Part shown: positions 1 to 12,225 of the stretch, one piece after another | Position numbering within the stretch: position 1 is the first letter of the stretch | How the letters are laid out: every line of letters begins with the position of its first letter | Assembly (NCBI RefSeq): GCF_016802725.1 | Contig: NC_052667.1 | Location: forward strand, 24,760,346 to 24,824,345 | Direction: 5' to 3' | DNA from: Solenopsis invicta | Taxonomy: Eukaryota; Arthropoda; Insecta; Hymenoptera; Formicidae | Length of the DNA stretch: 64,000 bases | The notes under the pieces: model-generated | Seen by the model: only the letters and a program-made list of their open reading frames with translations | Told to the model about the DNA's origin: nothing | Databases searched by the model: none | Program-made: the position numbers and the translations under genes

Positions 1-3000
1 GAGTTCCACCGTTTACTACGTGTTTAGTGAGCCGCGTCTTTTTTTTTCCACACCTCGGATCCGCGATAAAGAAAACCGACGAGACCGTGTGTGCGATAAG
101 AGAGCCCCAACTAGACGATCGTACGCGTCCAAGTAGACGATGGATCGTTGACCGCCTATCGGTAGCCGCTCGTAAGAGCGCACGTGCGGGAAACGATCTC
201 TCGCTGAAGGAAGAGCGGAGAGCCACGCGCGATTTTCATACACGAAGACATCATCCACCCGGGTTGCTCGCCCCGCTCTCCCCTTCAGAGACGCGACGTG
301 TCTGACCGTGTGTCTCTTACCAAATTAGTTACAACACGTGCACAGATTCATGTACATATATACATATTTTATATCTATATATATATTTAGTAAACAAGTA
401 AACTCAGTGTGTAAGTCTTACGCCGATAAGAAGCTAGGTCTAATCTGTCATGTCATTATCTCAGGTAGGGGAAATCGGTCGCGGGCCTCGATCGACCGAT
501 TCCGGTCGATCTCGGCCCCGCGATTAGGGTGACAGGACCGAACGTAGAGAAACGGCAGACAAGAGACGATATCGCGAGTAAAAGAAAAACGAAAAAAGAA
601 CCAAAGAACGTTTTACCTGAACTCGTTACGACTCGACCAGCGTCACTGATCGCGCATGCACGACTCTTCGACGAGAACGACGCACTGATAGGGTTGACGC
701 ACATACACATGTACACACATAGAGACCTGCCATAGTAAAACGCACAAATTTAGTGCTTGTTCTCTCCCCCCCCCCCCCACGCGAGTACCGGAGATGTGGC
801 AGGGACGGGGAACAGTTGGGACCAGACGCGCGATCTCTTTTTTTTTTATCCGATGGGATTTGCACAGAAAACGATCGCGGTACGGAACGTACGGGCGTTA
901 CGCGCGGGACGGGACGCTTTGGTAATTCTCTTGGATTCGAAGATATAGAAGAGATTTCTCTTCCCTTTGCATCATCCACCTCCTCTCCTTGAGCTAATAC
1001 GAGGTTTACCTTTATAACACATTCTGTGTTCTCTGGCGTATCTTCGAATCGAACGAGAGTTAATCCAGAGTGCCCCCTGTCTCGGCGAGCTGAAAAATCG
1101 GGCTGCAGATCCGTAAAAACGGTGCGGATTCGACGCGTTATTTGTCATGCAAATCGAAACGTCCGCGCCTTGTCCCAGTTATCCCGATATATCGCGGTAC
1201 TCTCCCACATCCCTCAGAGAAGATCGCGAGTGTCGTGACCAATGCGTAGGGAGAATAGAACCACCAGCATCACCGATTTCTGATTGAGTCGAGTTTTTCC
1301 TGAATACTACTTCCTGGCGTCAACGAGCTTTCGACCTGAGCACATTATATATTTTACATAATTTGCGCGTACATATATATTTACATATATATAATATACG
1401 TTCTTATCCCGTACAGCTTGCATCTCCACAGTAGCTCTCCACAGACAGCCAGAACCAACTTAGCAGTGGTCCACGCAGTCCTCAGCCAATCTCTCTTTCT
1501 TTCTACATTCTCTCACTCTCTTTCTCTCTGTTTGTTTCTTCCCCCCCCCGCTCTCTCTCTCCCCCACCCCCGCCCTCCCTTACCGAGATATCTCTTACGC
1601 TCGATTTCTTCCCTTTCCCTTTATATATACGCTCTATACACCCCTTTAGTCCTCGTGACATTACGTGTCAGAGATTACGCTCGCGTTCCCTCCCCTCGGA
1701 GGGGGCGGGCACGTCCGAAACAGCCCGAAATTGTGTGTGCACCACTCTTCTCCGAGTTCTCCAGTGATCGATGTCTATGTTTTGCCGATCAACGAACTCG
1801 GGATAATCCCCATCCTCCTCCCCCCACCCCCTTGGAGGGGTTTACCCCCCTCTATCCCCTCTCCTGACTGTTGTCTCGCAAAGTATATACTCTCTCACCG
1901 TGAAGCACCACTCTCTGACGATATTCGAGTGACGTTAAGCAGGATATTAAATCGACCCACGTGTAGGCACCTCGTGGTAAACTTTCTTCGCCGAACTTTC
2001 TCTCACGCAAATACGTCTTTACACACCGACTCCGCCGTATGATTTTCCTCACCCGCCAGTTAAAACGAGCGGCTCTTACGTAATACGCGCGGGAAACTCG
2101 CGTATATAAGTACATAGGTAGCCTCCTCGCCCCTACTTTATACGTAACGTATCTAAATCCGTCGCCTGCGGTTACTCGTAATTAGCCGGCGAAACGAAAC
2201 TTTCATTGTTGCGCGGTTCAAGAACGATATGCGTAAAAGATTCATCCACTTCGCTATTGTCCTTAGCCGCCTTAGCCGTCCGCTATTCCTATATCGATTT
2301 TACGTTGAAGCGGACGGCTCTACTCCGCCTCGCAGAAGTTAAAGCAGACGGTGCCGAACGGAGACACGGTGCGTTTGTACGCGTCGCGTTAACGTCGAAT
2401 CGCAGGGAATCTCTGATCGATGAGAGTTTTCCCACGCATTTATGTATTTTGTGCGATTAATTTGCGACGGTATTTTATATAATAATCACTAGGCGGCGAC
2501 ATCAGTCGCGGCGGTCGCAGGCCATAGCTGATAGCGTGTGAGCAAAGAGGTAACGATTGCGGTCCGTTTCTCGTCGAAGAATCCCCGAAACACCCGATGT
2601 ATAACTCAACTCTATACGATGATTGCGCAGCGAATTTTTTTGCAGTAATGTCAAGTATCTGTATATGTCTAACTGTCAATCACTTTGGCGGCTCGGGCTG
2701 TGGCGCGACAAAGAAAACTGACTGTCGCTGGTCCGTTGCAGCTCCGTTACAGCCGGTCACGATGCGATTAGAAAAGAATAAAATAAAATAAAATGAAACG
2801 TAGAACGGATGCACGAGTTGCACACAACGTACGTAAGAAATTCTAGTCCGTTTAAAAAATCGCGGCGAATACGTATACTTCCTTTCTCTCTCTCTGTCTG
2901 TCTCTCTACCAATTTTCTCTACTTTTATATATTATATATATATAGCTACACTATACGTACTTTCTATTCTCTTTACATTCTCTTCCCCCTTTTTTCTCTG

Positions 3001-3251
3001 TATAACTTCGTCTGTCTCGCACAGTCAACGGTCGTTAAGTGTTCAATATCACTGAGAAGCACACGTTAACGTTAGAACGGCTTGTAACAAAACCGAAAGG
3101 GAACAGAATAAAAAACAGAACGGAAAATCGAACAGACGATTAAGAAAGACAGAAAAGAGATAGGACAAGAAAAGAAAAAAAAAAAATACAATTACCATGG
3201 AATGTCACGTGAAGCTAATGATGTAAAACTGGATGTGTCACCTACTTTCAG
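1..3251. other. Noncoding stretch, probably PMCA intron or upstream 3' UTR
   Basis: I see no protein family in any frame. The sequence is moderately GC-rich with CpGs and has a C homopolymer near 768-778, a CT/C-rich tract at 1500-1620, short TA runs near 350-390 and 1365-1400, and an A-rich tract near 3100-3190. Open frames here are short and low-complexity. Since the catalytic exons of PMCA must lie upstream and tail exons lie downstream, the simplest reading is intron, or intron plus the 3' UTR of an upstream terminal exon. That placement is inference. Confidence 0.5.
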
Positions 3252-3356
3252 ACGAGCAATAGAACTCTGGTGCAGAATGTATCTGTGACAGGCAGATCCC
3301 CTTCTCAGGATTACTACATGGTTAGTCCGCAAGTCCACTATCATCCGCAAGTTTGA
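3252..3356 (+). CDS. Candidate short alternative terminal exon (34 codons plus stop)
   Basis: An acceptor ending CTACTTTCAG (AG at 3250-3251) is followed by a clean 34-codon frame ending in TGA at 3354-3356. The peptide starts TSNRTLVQNVSVTGRS and ends MVSPQVHYHPQV. It is not low-complexity, unlike almost every other open frame in this part. It starts in phase 0, as do the tail exons at 11713, 22163 and 33586, so it could join the same upstream PMCA donor. It would then give an isoform with no calmodulin-binding helix and no class I PDZ ligand. I do not recognise the peptide from any family. It could equally be the last exon of another gene upstream, or chance. Confidence 0.4.
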   Translation, partial: TSNRTLVQNVSVTGRSPSQDYYMVSPQVHYHPQV

Positions 3357-3583
3357 TCATTGTTTGACCGTGTTAAATAATAATCTGATTAACCGTTTCT
3401 CTCTATATTTATCTATACGTATATATTTTCATCGTCTTTCTTTGGTTCCTCTCTGATATATTCTGATTTTTTTGCGACACTTTTTTGATCGATATGTACC
3501 ATGTACTATGATTTCCTACAAGCAGACCTTTTCAGTTTGCCTTTTGTGTTATCTATCTCTCTCTATCTCTATCTTTCTCTTCT

Positions 3584-3641
3584 ACTACTACTACTTACTA
3601 CTACTACTACAACTACAACAACTACTACTACTACTACTACT
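3584..3641. repeat. ACT-triplet microsatellite
   Basis: Interrupted array of CTA/ACT triplets, about 58 bp. It creates poly-Leu and poly-Thr shadow frames that should not be called as genes. Confidence 0.9.
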
Positions 3642-3986
3642 TATCTGTTTCTACTACACACGTCTCACAATGTCTGCATTTTGTTTAACAAGTAAGTGCT
3701 TGCGGACTGCGAGTTTCGATTAATATATTTTTCGCCCGTGTGCTTATTATATATATATACATATATATATTATTACATGCGACACCCGTCTTTGTGGTTG
3801 ATTCTAAACTATCCTCCACAAATTAAAAAAAAAAAAAAAGAAAACCAGAAAACCGGCAGCCAGTATATATATATCGGCGTCGAGCAATTTGCATCGCCAT
3901 GATTATTGTCACTGCGGCAGCTAATTATATCGCTCCTGTTGTCTCTCTCTTTTTTTCTTTTTCTTTCTGTATCACCACCGCACCTG

Positions 3987-3988
<2 letters not shown>

Positions 3989-4029
<41 letters not shown>
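3989..4029. repeat. CT dinucleotide microsatellite
   Basis: About 20 uninterrupted TC units. Confidence 0.95.
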
Positions 4030-4035
<6 letters not shown>

Positions 4036-5913
4036 GTGGATCCTGTGTCGCGTAATACGATCGCTCGTACACGATCCGATCGTATATCGCTTCTCCCGAT
4101 ATCACCAACTCCTCCGTCCTCTGTGTGTCTCTGTCAAGCGAGACGCTAATGGGGCGCGTGTTCGGTAAAGACACGCTCCTGCGTGACAACCATAAAGAAA
4201 AGAAAAGAAAAAAAAAGAAACAACCGACCACTGCCCACGTGGTCGATACTGACTGTTTATTATTGTTGTTGTTGCCGCGAGAGACACGTTGATGGCTTTG
4301 ACGTTCGATGGATATACATTACGATTACGACCGTTTTGGCTGCCGTCATACGCTTCTCTCGATTGTCTCCACTTGTGTCACTTCTTTTCTTTCTTGCGTG
4401 TCGTCCTCCCTTCCACCTCTTTCCCGTTTCCATTCTTCTCGCTCTTTTCCCTCTTCTCTCCCCTCGTTTTCTTTTCCGCTCATTTCCTTTAAGATGTTGC
4501 ATGTACGTGTTTGTGTGCGTTTTTCTTTTTTTTCTCTCTCTTTCTCTCTTTCTCTCTCTCTCTTTTTTTTGGCGCGTTCGGAAGCGCTCGTCAACTGACT
4601 GGAATCGAATAGTCAAGGGCGAGCCGCGCAGCTTTCGGAGTGACGTGATCAGAGATGTACGGCGCTGTAACTGCGGTGTGTGCTACCCGTTTCCTCGATA
4701 CAAGAGCCGCTGTTCCCAGAAATGTTAGTTAAAGTTAACTGAGGTTTCGGTGATTCCCGGCCAGAGATGTTTATGCCCTGAGCTGTAGGTTTTCTGCCTT
4801 CGCTTCCCGTTCCGTCTCTCCCAAGGTGGAGACGGAGGTAATCAGTTGAGCCCCGGTTGACGTTAACTAACGTTCCAAGGAAACGGCCCCGCCAAACACA
4901 CTGGAACACTGGACAAGTCTTCTCTTTTTTTTGGATCTGTGTTCGCTTTCTTGTGTGAGCATCGTTTTCTTTTTTTTTTTCTTTTTGTTTTCCTTTTTAT
5001 TTCCGGCGTACGACTCGCTCGGGTCGGCCGGCTCCTTCTCTACACACGCGCCGTGTACATTCGCTTCCCCATTGTCTCTCTCATTTCTTTAATTTGTTTT
5101 TTTTTTAATTACTGCAGTGTGAGCATTGCTGTGATGATTAACACGTGATGTACGATGTTATTACCGTATATCGATGTGCGCGCGTGTGGACATGTATTTT
5201 TTTTTTATTGTGCGTCTTTAACGTGCACAGTGTGTATGTATATATATATCTGTATATTCAATATATATTGCATTGTGCGTTCTGTACCGATGCGAGGGAC
5301 CAAACACACTCGCTCGGACACCAAAACGCGCGAACGCTCCGCTAAGAAATTTTTTTTTTTTAACGGCGCTCCGCACGGCGAGAGAGAGAGCGCGCTCGAT
5401 CGCGCGTTTCTCGAATTCGGCATATCCGCGTTCGTCGAGTCTCACACGACTTTTTCCTCCGTACACCCCTCCACAGACGGGTACATCGAAATTTCTCTCT
5501 ATCCCCCTCGCCGTTGTACTCGAATCCGCGATCGTACCCGAAAACGCGTCTACGATCAACGACAGCACACGTGTATCTGCGTTATAAGTTCCTCAAAATT
5601 TTAATTCCGATTGGCTTTCTCTCTTTCTCTCTCTCTATCTCTCTTTTCGATTCGATATTTTGCTCGGACGACTGGAGCCGATGGCGAGCACGCCCCGTCC
5701 GTTCCTCCGATGAGAGTGTCGCTCGACTCTGAGAAAAATTCGCCAAGAGGATGTCTATGGACTCCTCTAAGTCCGACGAGTTTAAATTCGCGAGTTGAAG
5801 GAAAAATAAGATTGTCGGTGATTGAGCCTAAAAAAAAAAAAAAAAAAAAAATCGACAGCCACTCTTTGCACTCTCTAAATCTAAATCAGTGAAATCTTAC
5901 TGATTTAGTACCG

Positions 5914-6143
5914 CACAGAAAGAACAATTTTGTTGTAATGCAGATCTGAAAATAATTATGTTGAACTATTTAAAAAAGTGTTTGGATATTTGTGTAATTT
6001 GATTACTAAAATGTTAAAATTATTTGTAGTGATATTAGCATGCTTGGGCATCCTACATAATTACATTGATGGCCCAACGTAAAATTATTTTCTGATCTAT
6101 ATCTAGCTAAATTTCTTAATGCTTTAATAAAATTGTTCTTTCA
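5914..6143. mobile_element. MITE family A, copy 1 (diverged)
   Basis: Starts CACAGAAAGAACAATTTTG and ends CAAAATTGTTCTTTC-like after indels, with the inner motif CAGATCTGAAAATAATT near the left end and its complement near the right end. The same layout occurs at about 15721, 24757 and 25370. There is no coding capacity. The end positions are approximate because this copy is diverged. Confidence 0.65.
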
Positions 6144-6846
6144 GTTATACTTATAACTGCGACCATCAGTGATTATTCACTGTCTTTCAATGATTCGGCT
6201 TAAAAGGTGAATACCCTTGCTTGTTATTGTATTATCTCGCTGGTCGGAATCAGTGTATTATCTGAAAGGCAGTGCATGTATCACTGATCGATATAAATAG
6301 AGCAACTGAAATCAGGCTGTCGGAATTCACTGATTCCAATTTAGAGAGCAGACTTCGTACTTTCTGAACTTTTGTCATCCACGTGGGAGCCAGTGTCCGA
6401 CTAGCGACGGTCCTATTCCACTTAGCGCCTATAATCTCGAGTTGCTTGAACGATGCGACACTTGAATCGCGAGACGACGACGATGACGACGCGTGCACTT
6501 CGACGTGTTCCACGACTTCAGTCGTGCTCGGTTCTCTTCTTTCAATCTCTCACTCGAAACTCTCTCTCTTTCTCTTTCTTTCGCTCTCTCTTTCTCTCTC
6601 TCTTTCTCCCTCTTTCTCTCGCTCGAGAGGGAGAAATCGCCTTTTCTCTGTAGAAGATCTGCAGCGGTGAAAAGCGATGAAAAAAAGAAAAAGGCTAAGA
6701 AATGAGAGAGATTCGCGCGCCACGTGGTAATCTATTCGTCGACACGTGTGCGACACGCGCACAGGAGGGAAAAGAAACAAGATAACATTCACTCACGCAA
6801 CACCTTACTCTTTCACTTCTCACACACGCACGCATACGTACACGCA

Positions 6847-6847
<1 letters not shown>

Positions 6848-6888
<41 letters not shown>
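6848..6888. repeat. CA dinucleotide microsatellite
   Basis: About 20 CA units. Confidence 0.95.
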
Positions 6889-6890
<2 letters not shown>

Positions 6891-9800
6891 AGACGAAAAT
6901 GGAGTAAACGCGATGGAGATGATCATTAGCGAACGCCGATGCAATCCGCGGCAAGAATGAAAAGAGCTGCTAGTTGTTGCGCGCTGAACGAAAAAAAAGT
7001 AGTGTGTTATTAGCGAAGATGTGAAAAAAAGAAGCGAGTGCCGAGACTGATGGTTATAATTTGTGGTTTGTTAGCCAGCGGAACCCATTCGAGAGACTGA
7101 GGTATAACGGGGCGGCAGTTTTGCCCGCCGCCACACTTATCCTGTCGGAGTACAAACAAGTACGTAGCTCATGTAGATGATCGCCTGCCGTACACATAAT
7201 ACGTTGTTATAATCATCAAAAACCCGCCAGTACGCGTGTACGCATTATATATTTTTACCTTACTACATATAATGTCGTCATACACGACGGATCGTCGACG
7301 ACGTGCGTAACACACGATGGTGCGTGCACGATGGAAACGTCTCGCCGTCTTGATCTCTCCCTCCCTCTCTCCGAGTCAGAAATTTTTCAATGCATTTTTG
7401 AGTGCTCTCGATGCTCTCGGGCCGCGGGATCACCCGCGCCACCGCCGCCCGCCGGACGCGAGCGAGAACGGGCCTCCACCGAGCGAGCGACTCGTCTTAA
7501 TATTTTAATATTATATCTGATATAATATTTTAATATTTTAATATTTCGATCCCACGGTGACGTCGAGGAACGTTCTCGGCGCACGGGTAGGCGCGTGGCG
7601 CCGGGAGACTCAGCTCTCCGAGATTCTAGAGACGCCATCTTTTTTTTCTCTCCGCCAGAGTTCGCTTTGCGCGGAGAGATCGGTCCTGGAGGCCGATCTA
7701 GTAATTCTAGACGGAGCGACTCCTCCGACTTCGATTGATATAAATGCCGAAGACATCGACGACGACGACGACGACGAGCCTCGTCGTCGGGGCGACGATG
7801 TACGGACGCTCTCCCGTCCTTCCGAGAGAGAGAGACGTCGTCGGCGCGCTCGTCTCGGGCGGCGATGTCACGACGGCGACGATTCGAAAGATGCACGGAT
7901 TATTACATATTGAACGAAGTGTTACGTCACACTAATGTGTTTTCTTTGTGTAGCCAGGGGGGTGTGGGTCGCGGTCGGTGGGCCCTCCCCCGTCCGTCGG
8001 GGACCGCGATATTGCCCGGCAGATCCACCGGCCCGCCCGCGCTTTCTTTTTCTCAGTAGCATAGTGTCTGAGTGTGCCGTGTGTGTTTCTGTATTCCTGT
8101 CCCTCGTCCCGTTTCCATCCCCTCCTCCCGTCGATTACTCCCCCATTCGTGTGTGTGTAACTTCGAGACACGATGCGGTTTCATTGCGGACACATCGCAA
8201 GCGGTCGCTCATACACTTCCTCGTCTGACCGACCGTATATTTTTCTGTTTTTTTTCCTTTTTTTTTTAATAGTGTCACCAATTCATCTATTGGCTCGTTC
8301 GTTCATGGATCGTGCTAAATCGCCAACTCTTTCATCAACGCGCGAGTGACGACGCTAAAAAGCTTGCCTCTACCTCCTCCTCCTCCTCTTTCCCGAACAC
8401 ATCTAGCGACCAAAAAACCGCTTTTTCTGCCTCTTCACCGTCATCATTGATCGATCTTTTTCTCACGACGCGACCAGGAACGCCAGGAACTTGTGCGTCG
8501 ATTTTGACTTTTTTCTAGATCGATGGTCGATGTCGTAATAAAACCCCTCGAGAGAATTGAGGTAACGTGCCGTAGATTTCTCGATGGTGTGCTGTGTTAT
8601 TAAGTAGGAAAGAAGGGTTGCAAAACTTGAATGAAGTAGAATTGCTGCATCGTGCGCACACAGTCCTTCTCTCACGTGGCCGGTATCCTTGATCCCAAAT
8701 CCGTTTCTATAGACACGAGTTGGTACACTGTCAAACGCACACGTGCGCCTCTTTGAAGGCAATCTCGTTTTACGGAGGGCTCGGCCGAGCCATTAGCGAA
8801 ATTGGCCGTACGTAGTTCCATTTCGACGATCCCGCGCGCTTTATTCATGTATTATTATTCGACGCTTGTGCATTTACCTGGAGCCCTTTGTTCGTTGCGC
8901 GTAAAATTTTTTTTTTTCCCGGATGGATCGACGAACTTGAGAGTCGCGAAAGGGTTTAATGTACGCCCTGCCCGAGGATATTCATCTAATTTGCTTCTCA
9001 TTTGACATTTCTCTCGATTCAGTAAAAACTTATTAGCACTCTTATTCGATCGTTCGGTGCCTCTCGCGACTGATAGTCGCCGGCAGGGGACAATTCTTCC
9101 GTGGCTAAGCAATTATGATTTTATTCGTCGTATAAACGTTTGAGCGTGAAGAATACGCAGATAACATCGATAGATACCAAATTTTTATGAAAGACGAGAG
9201 ATATATCAGAATCGTTCTTATCTTAGCCACTGAAGGGGATAACTATCGTCGGTTGGATTCTCCCGTCATCTCCCCCACCTATTCCCTCTTTGTTAGCGTG
9301 TGAGTGTGCGTGTGCACGGTTGGCCAATTTATGCATCGACTTTATTTTCTGTTTGCCCGAGATCTAACACCGCCGTTGTTTCGTATCGAGTGCCAATTAG
9401 AGGATTTAACACCGTTACACTATGTGGTCTGTGTTGTTGTGTCAAGAAAAAAAAAAAGGAAAAACGAACCTCCATCGAGCAAGCATTGCGCGATTGTTGG
9501 CATGCATTTACTCGCGACTCCGATCGCGAGAAGAGGGACGCTTCGAGCGTCGGAGAGGTCAAAGTCAGATCGAAGCGGACGCGAGTGAAGGAGAATCCCT
9601 TCGTAATTCAAGTCCGGGATGATTATTCGCGTTTCTCTTCACTCTAGCTTCCCACACGTTCTGCTTTTTCGAGTGGGGGAGGGGGGGGAGGGAAGCTTTC
9701 TCGCGTCCTCGAACGTCCCTGTCTCTGATCTGGCCTTGACCGGAAAGTTTTTTCTCTCTCGCGCAGACACTCGAATGTCTTGAACATGAAGCTCCTGCAA

Positions 9801-11712
9801 CAAAAGGACGAGAGACCGTTTCAACCCCGCTCTGAATCGTCTCTCCGAATCTTTAGCAAGAGAACATGTCTGATTACATCGTATGAGACTTGCGTAGTTA
9901 CGTAGAAAAAGTTGAGTGTTGAAACCGCACACAATGTGTCGAGACTGGCTACCATGCGTAAAGCTACTACTACTAGTACTACTACTATTACTGCTACTAC
10001 CATTACTACTACTACCGCCGCGAAGACTTAACTTATACATAGGAGAAGCAACTGACCCACCCTATCTCTTTATCACGAACGTGCATTATATCTTAATCTC
10101 CATTAGTGCTCCTTTGCTTTTACTTAACTGTTACTCGTACTACACCAACATCACCAACCACACTATGTCTGTCTCTGTCTGACAAGCTTCTGTCTTACCC
10201 CTATTATATACTCTGTTGACACTCCAAGCCGTAGAGGAGCGGTTACAAGCGTGCGAATGCTTCGGCAGATTCGCTCGCGAACGGTTCAGGACTGTTGCGG
10301 ACCATTCCTAATTGGGTAACTATTGCGAAACCGATTTGGATCCCGCGTTGGCACCCCCGTAGTCACGAAGCTCCGCTCGTTTCCCTTTGGCGAAATGCAG
10401 AGCGATCGCTGATGAGAATGAAGTTATCGATCTACATTCTTTTTATCAAAAATTTTTGTCATCACTCGATGTTGCCGTTATTTAAATTTTTAATAATGTA
10501 AAAACTACATACTCGCGATTAAAGAAATTATATTTTTAAATTGTTGAGAACGAAATACAGTCTAATACAAATCTCAATAACAGAGAGAAAATGTTACTGG
10601 GTTGGAATAATCGCGAATAATTACAATTATTTTGATGGTGTTTTTTTTTCGACTAGTATATAGTAACGGGTAAATTGGACAAAGGTAAGAACAGTAATCT
10701 TTTAAAAAATATAGTGTAATGCACGCAAAAGAATTTCTGAGGAATATTCCATTATTTTATTTCGTTCAAAATTATCTTCAAACTTGATTTTAAATTTATC
10801 TGAAATGATTTATCATGTTCTTCTGGAATTAGAATCAGCCTTAGGAGCAGATATTGCCAAACGATATTATTAAAATCAAACATTAGTAAAGAGTGAAAAA
10901 CACTTCAATTTTTTTGGACCTTTTTTCCCCATCGGTCGTTACTATATCCCCGATAGTTGCTTCGTTCTTGTTCGCGATCGTTCCTGGCCAATCCTAGACC
11001 ACAAGGGATAATATTGTCAGCGTCCTTAGCACCTTCGTCCGAGGTGACGAAGGAAGGCTCTCTCATCTGCGAGGACGTCCGCGCGTCGTCCGTATTCGGT
11101 CGTGTTGGTCCCTGATCCGATGATCACTGAACTCCATCACGAAACCCCACAAATCGTCGTGTGTGGTAGGTAGGTACGCATAAAATTGACGTAGACTGCG
11201 CATGCGATGGCGATAACTGAGCCCGTAACAATTCTAGCTTGCACTACTCGGTGGTACAACGAGATTGTGAAGAAATCGCAGCCTCTACCCTCCCCCCCCC
11301 CTCGATGTATTGTAACAATATTCCCCTTCCGTTTAGCTCGGTTTGCCCCCGCCGTATAGCTCACGAATTCGGGTGAAATGCAACCAAGTCGACAGGCGAA
11401 GGAACTTACGTCACGGACAAAAAGAAAAAGGAGTGATAAACATTCGCGATTATTAAAAAAAAATAAAATAAAATAAAAAATAAAACGCATCTGTATAATC
11501 ATTAAAAAAAACACGACTACAGCTACCAGAACAACGACAAGACCAGAGTATGCCGACACTCAGGGGACACTCAATAAAGATAAAAGGGGAACACAACCGT
11601 AACACACCTCTACGCGAAAAAAAAGAAAAAAAAATACGAATATACGGCGTGCTTGTGTGTTGCTGGCTTGCCTCCTCGCTTCCTGATAGAACGTCCTTCC
11701 CTGTTTTTGCAG

Positions 11713-12225
11713 CTTCGAGTAATCAGAGCGTTCAAGTCGACTCTGGAAGATCTGGAGGAGCGTCGCTCTGTCCATAGTTTACACAGCTTACACAGTATGC
11801 GCAGTTCACGCAGCCACACCGGGCCCCGACCACTCTCTGACTTCACATACATTGACGAAGACCCGACAAACACCATCACCACCACAGCGCAGAGCGCCGC
11901 CTACTACTACAAGTCCTCTAATAGGAGTGCCGAGCCGCTGATGAGTCAGGATTACGAGACAAACTACAGAGGATCCTCCAGGATGCAACAGTCCCTCAAC
12001 AGCCCTGCCTCGCCGTTGTTGCTGAGCGTGACCGGGCCGGGCAACGCGTACAATCATCATTACACCATCACCGACAATAGATCCTCCCCTAGTAATCCCC
12101 TTATTCAGCCGCTGAGTCCCAACCACATGGCGCCGATGAGCAGCAATAGAGACAATTCCCTTCTGAGTTCCAACAGTTTGGTCCTACCGGAGCTGAGCAA
12201 GCTCGTGCACGAGACCAGCATCTAA
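11713..12225 (+). CDS. PMCA: PMCA alternative terminal exon 1 (calmodulin-binding tail, PDZ ligand ETSI)
   Basis: C-terminal exon of the plasma-membrane calcium ATPase, the P2B-type pump that exports Ca2+ from the cytosol. A strong acceptor (CTGTTTTTGCAG, AG at 11711-11712) opens a phase-0 frame of 170 codons ending in TAA. The first 18 residues, LRVIRAFKSTLEDLEERR, are the start of the PMCA calmodulin-binding, autoinhibitory helix; compare the vertebrate form IRVVNAFRSSLYEGLE. A Ser/His/Arg stretch (19-37), the acidic motif TYIDEDP and a long Ser/Asn/Pro-rich disordered segment follow. The last residues, VHETSI, form a class I PDZ ligand like vertebrate PMCA b-variants (ETSL/ETSV). The ATPase core is not in the window, so the exon must splice to a phase-0 donor upstream. 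The open frame upstream of 11713 is intron. Confidence 0.92.
   Translation, partial: LRVIRAFKSTLEDLEERRSVHSLHSLHSMRSSRSHTGPRPLSDFTYIDEDPTNTITTTAQSAAYYYKSSNRSAEPLMSQDYETNYRGSSRMQQSLNSPASPLLLSVTGPGNAYNHHYTITDNRSSPSNPLIQPLSPNHMAPMSSNRDNSLLSSNSLVLPELSKLVHETSI

Larger units (their letters stand above)
3357..11712. other. Noncoding, microsatellite-rich; probable PMCA intron
   Basis: No coding family was seen. Contents: an ACT-triplet array (3584-3641), pure CT runs (about 3989-4029, and shorter ones at 4530-4570 and 6560-6620), a CA array (about 6848-6888), a MITE copy (5914-6143), CGA-triplet runs near 7757-7777, and a second ACT-type run near 9965-10015. Open frames of 60-180 codons here are serine/leucine/arginine strings produced by these repeats. 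Confidence 0.55.

Noticed and set aside
3809..4616. Long Ser/Arg/Lys/Leu-rich open frames on both strands
   Set aside because: They come from CT and A-rich microsatellites, show no domain, and overlap each other in several frames.
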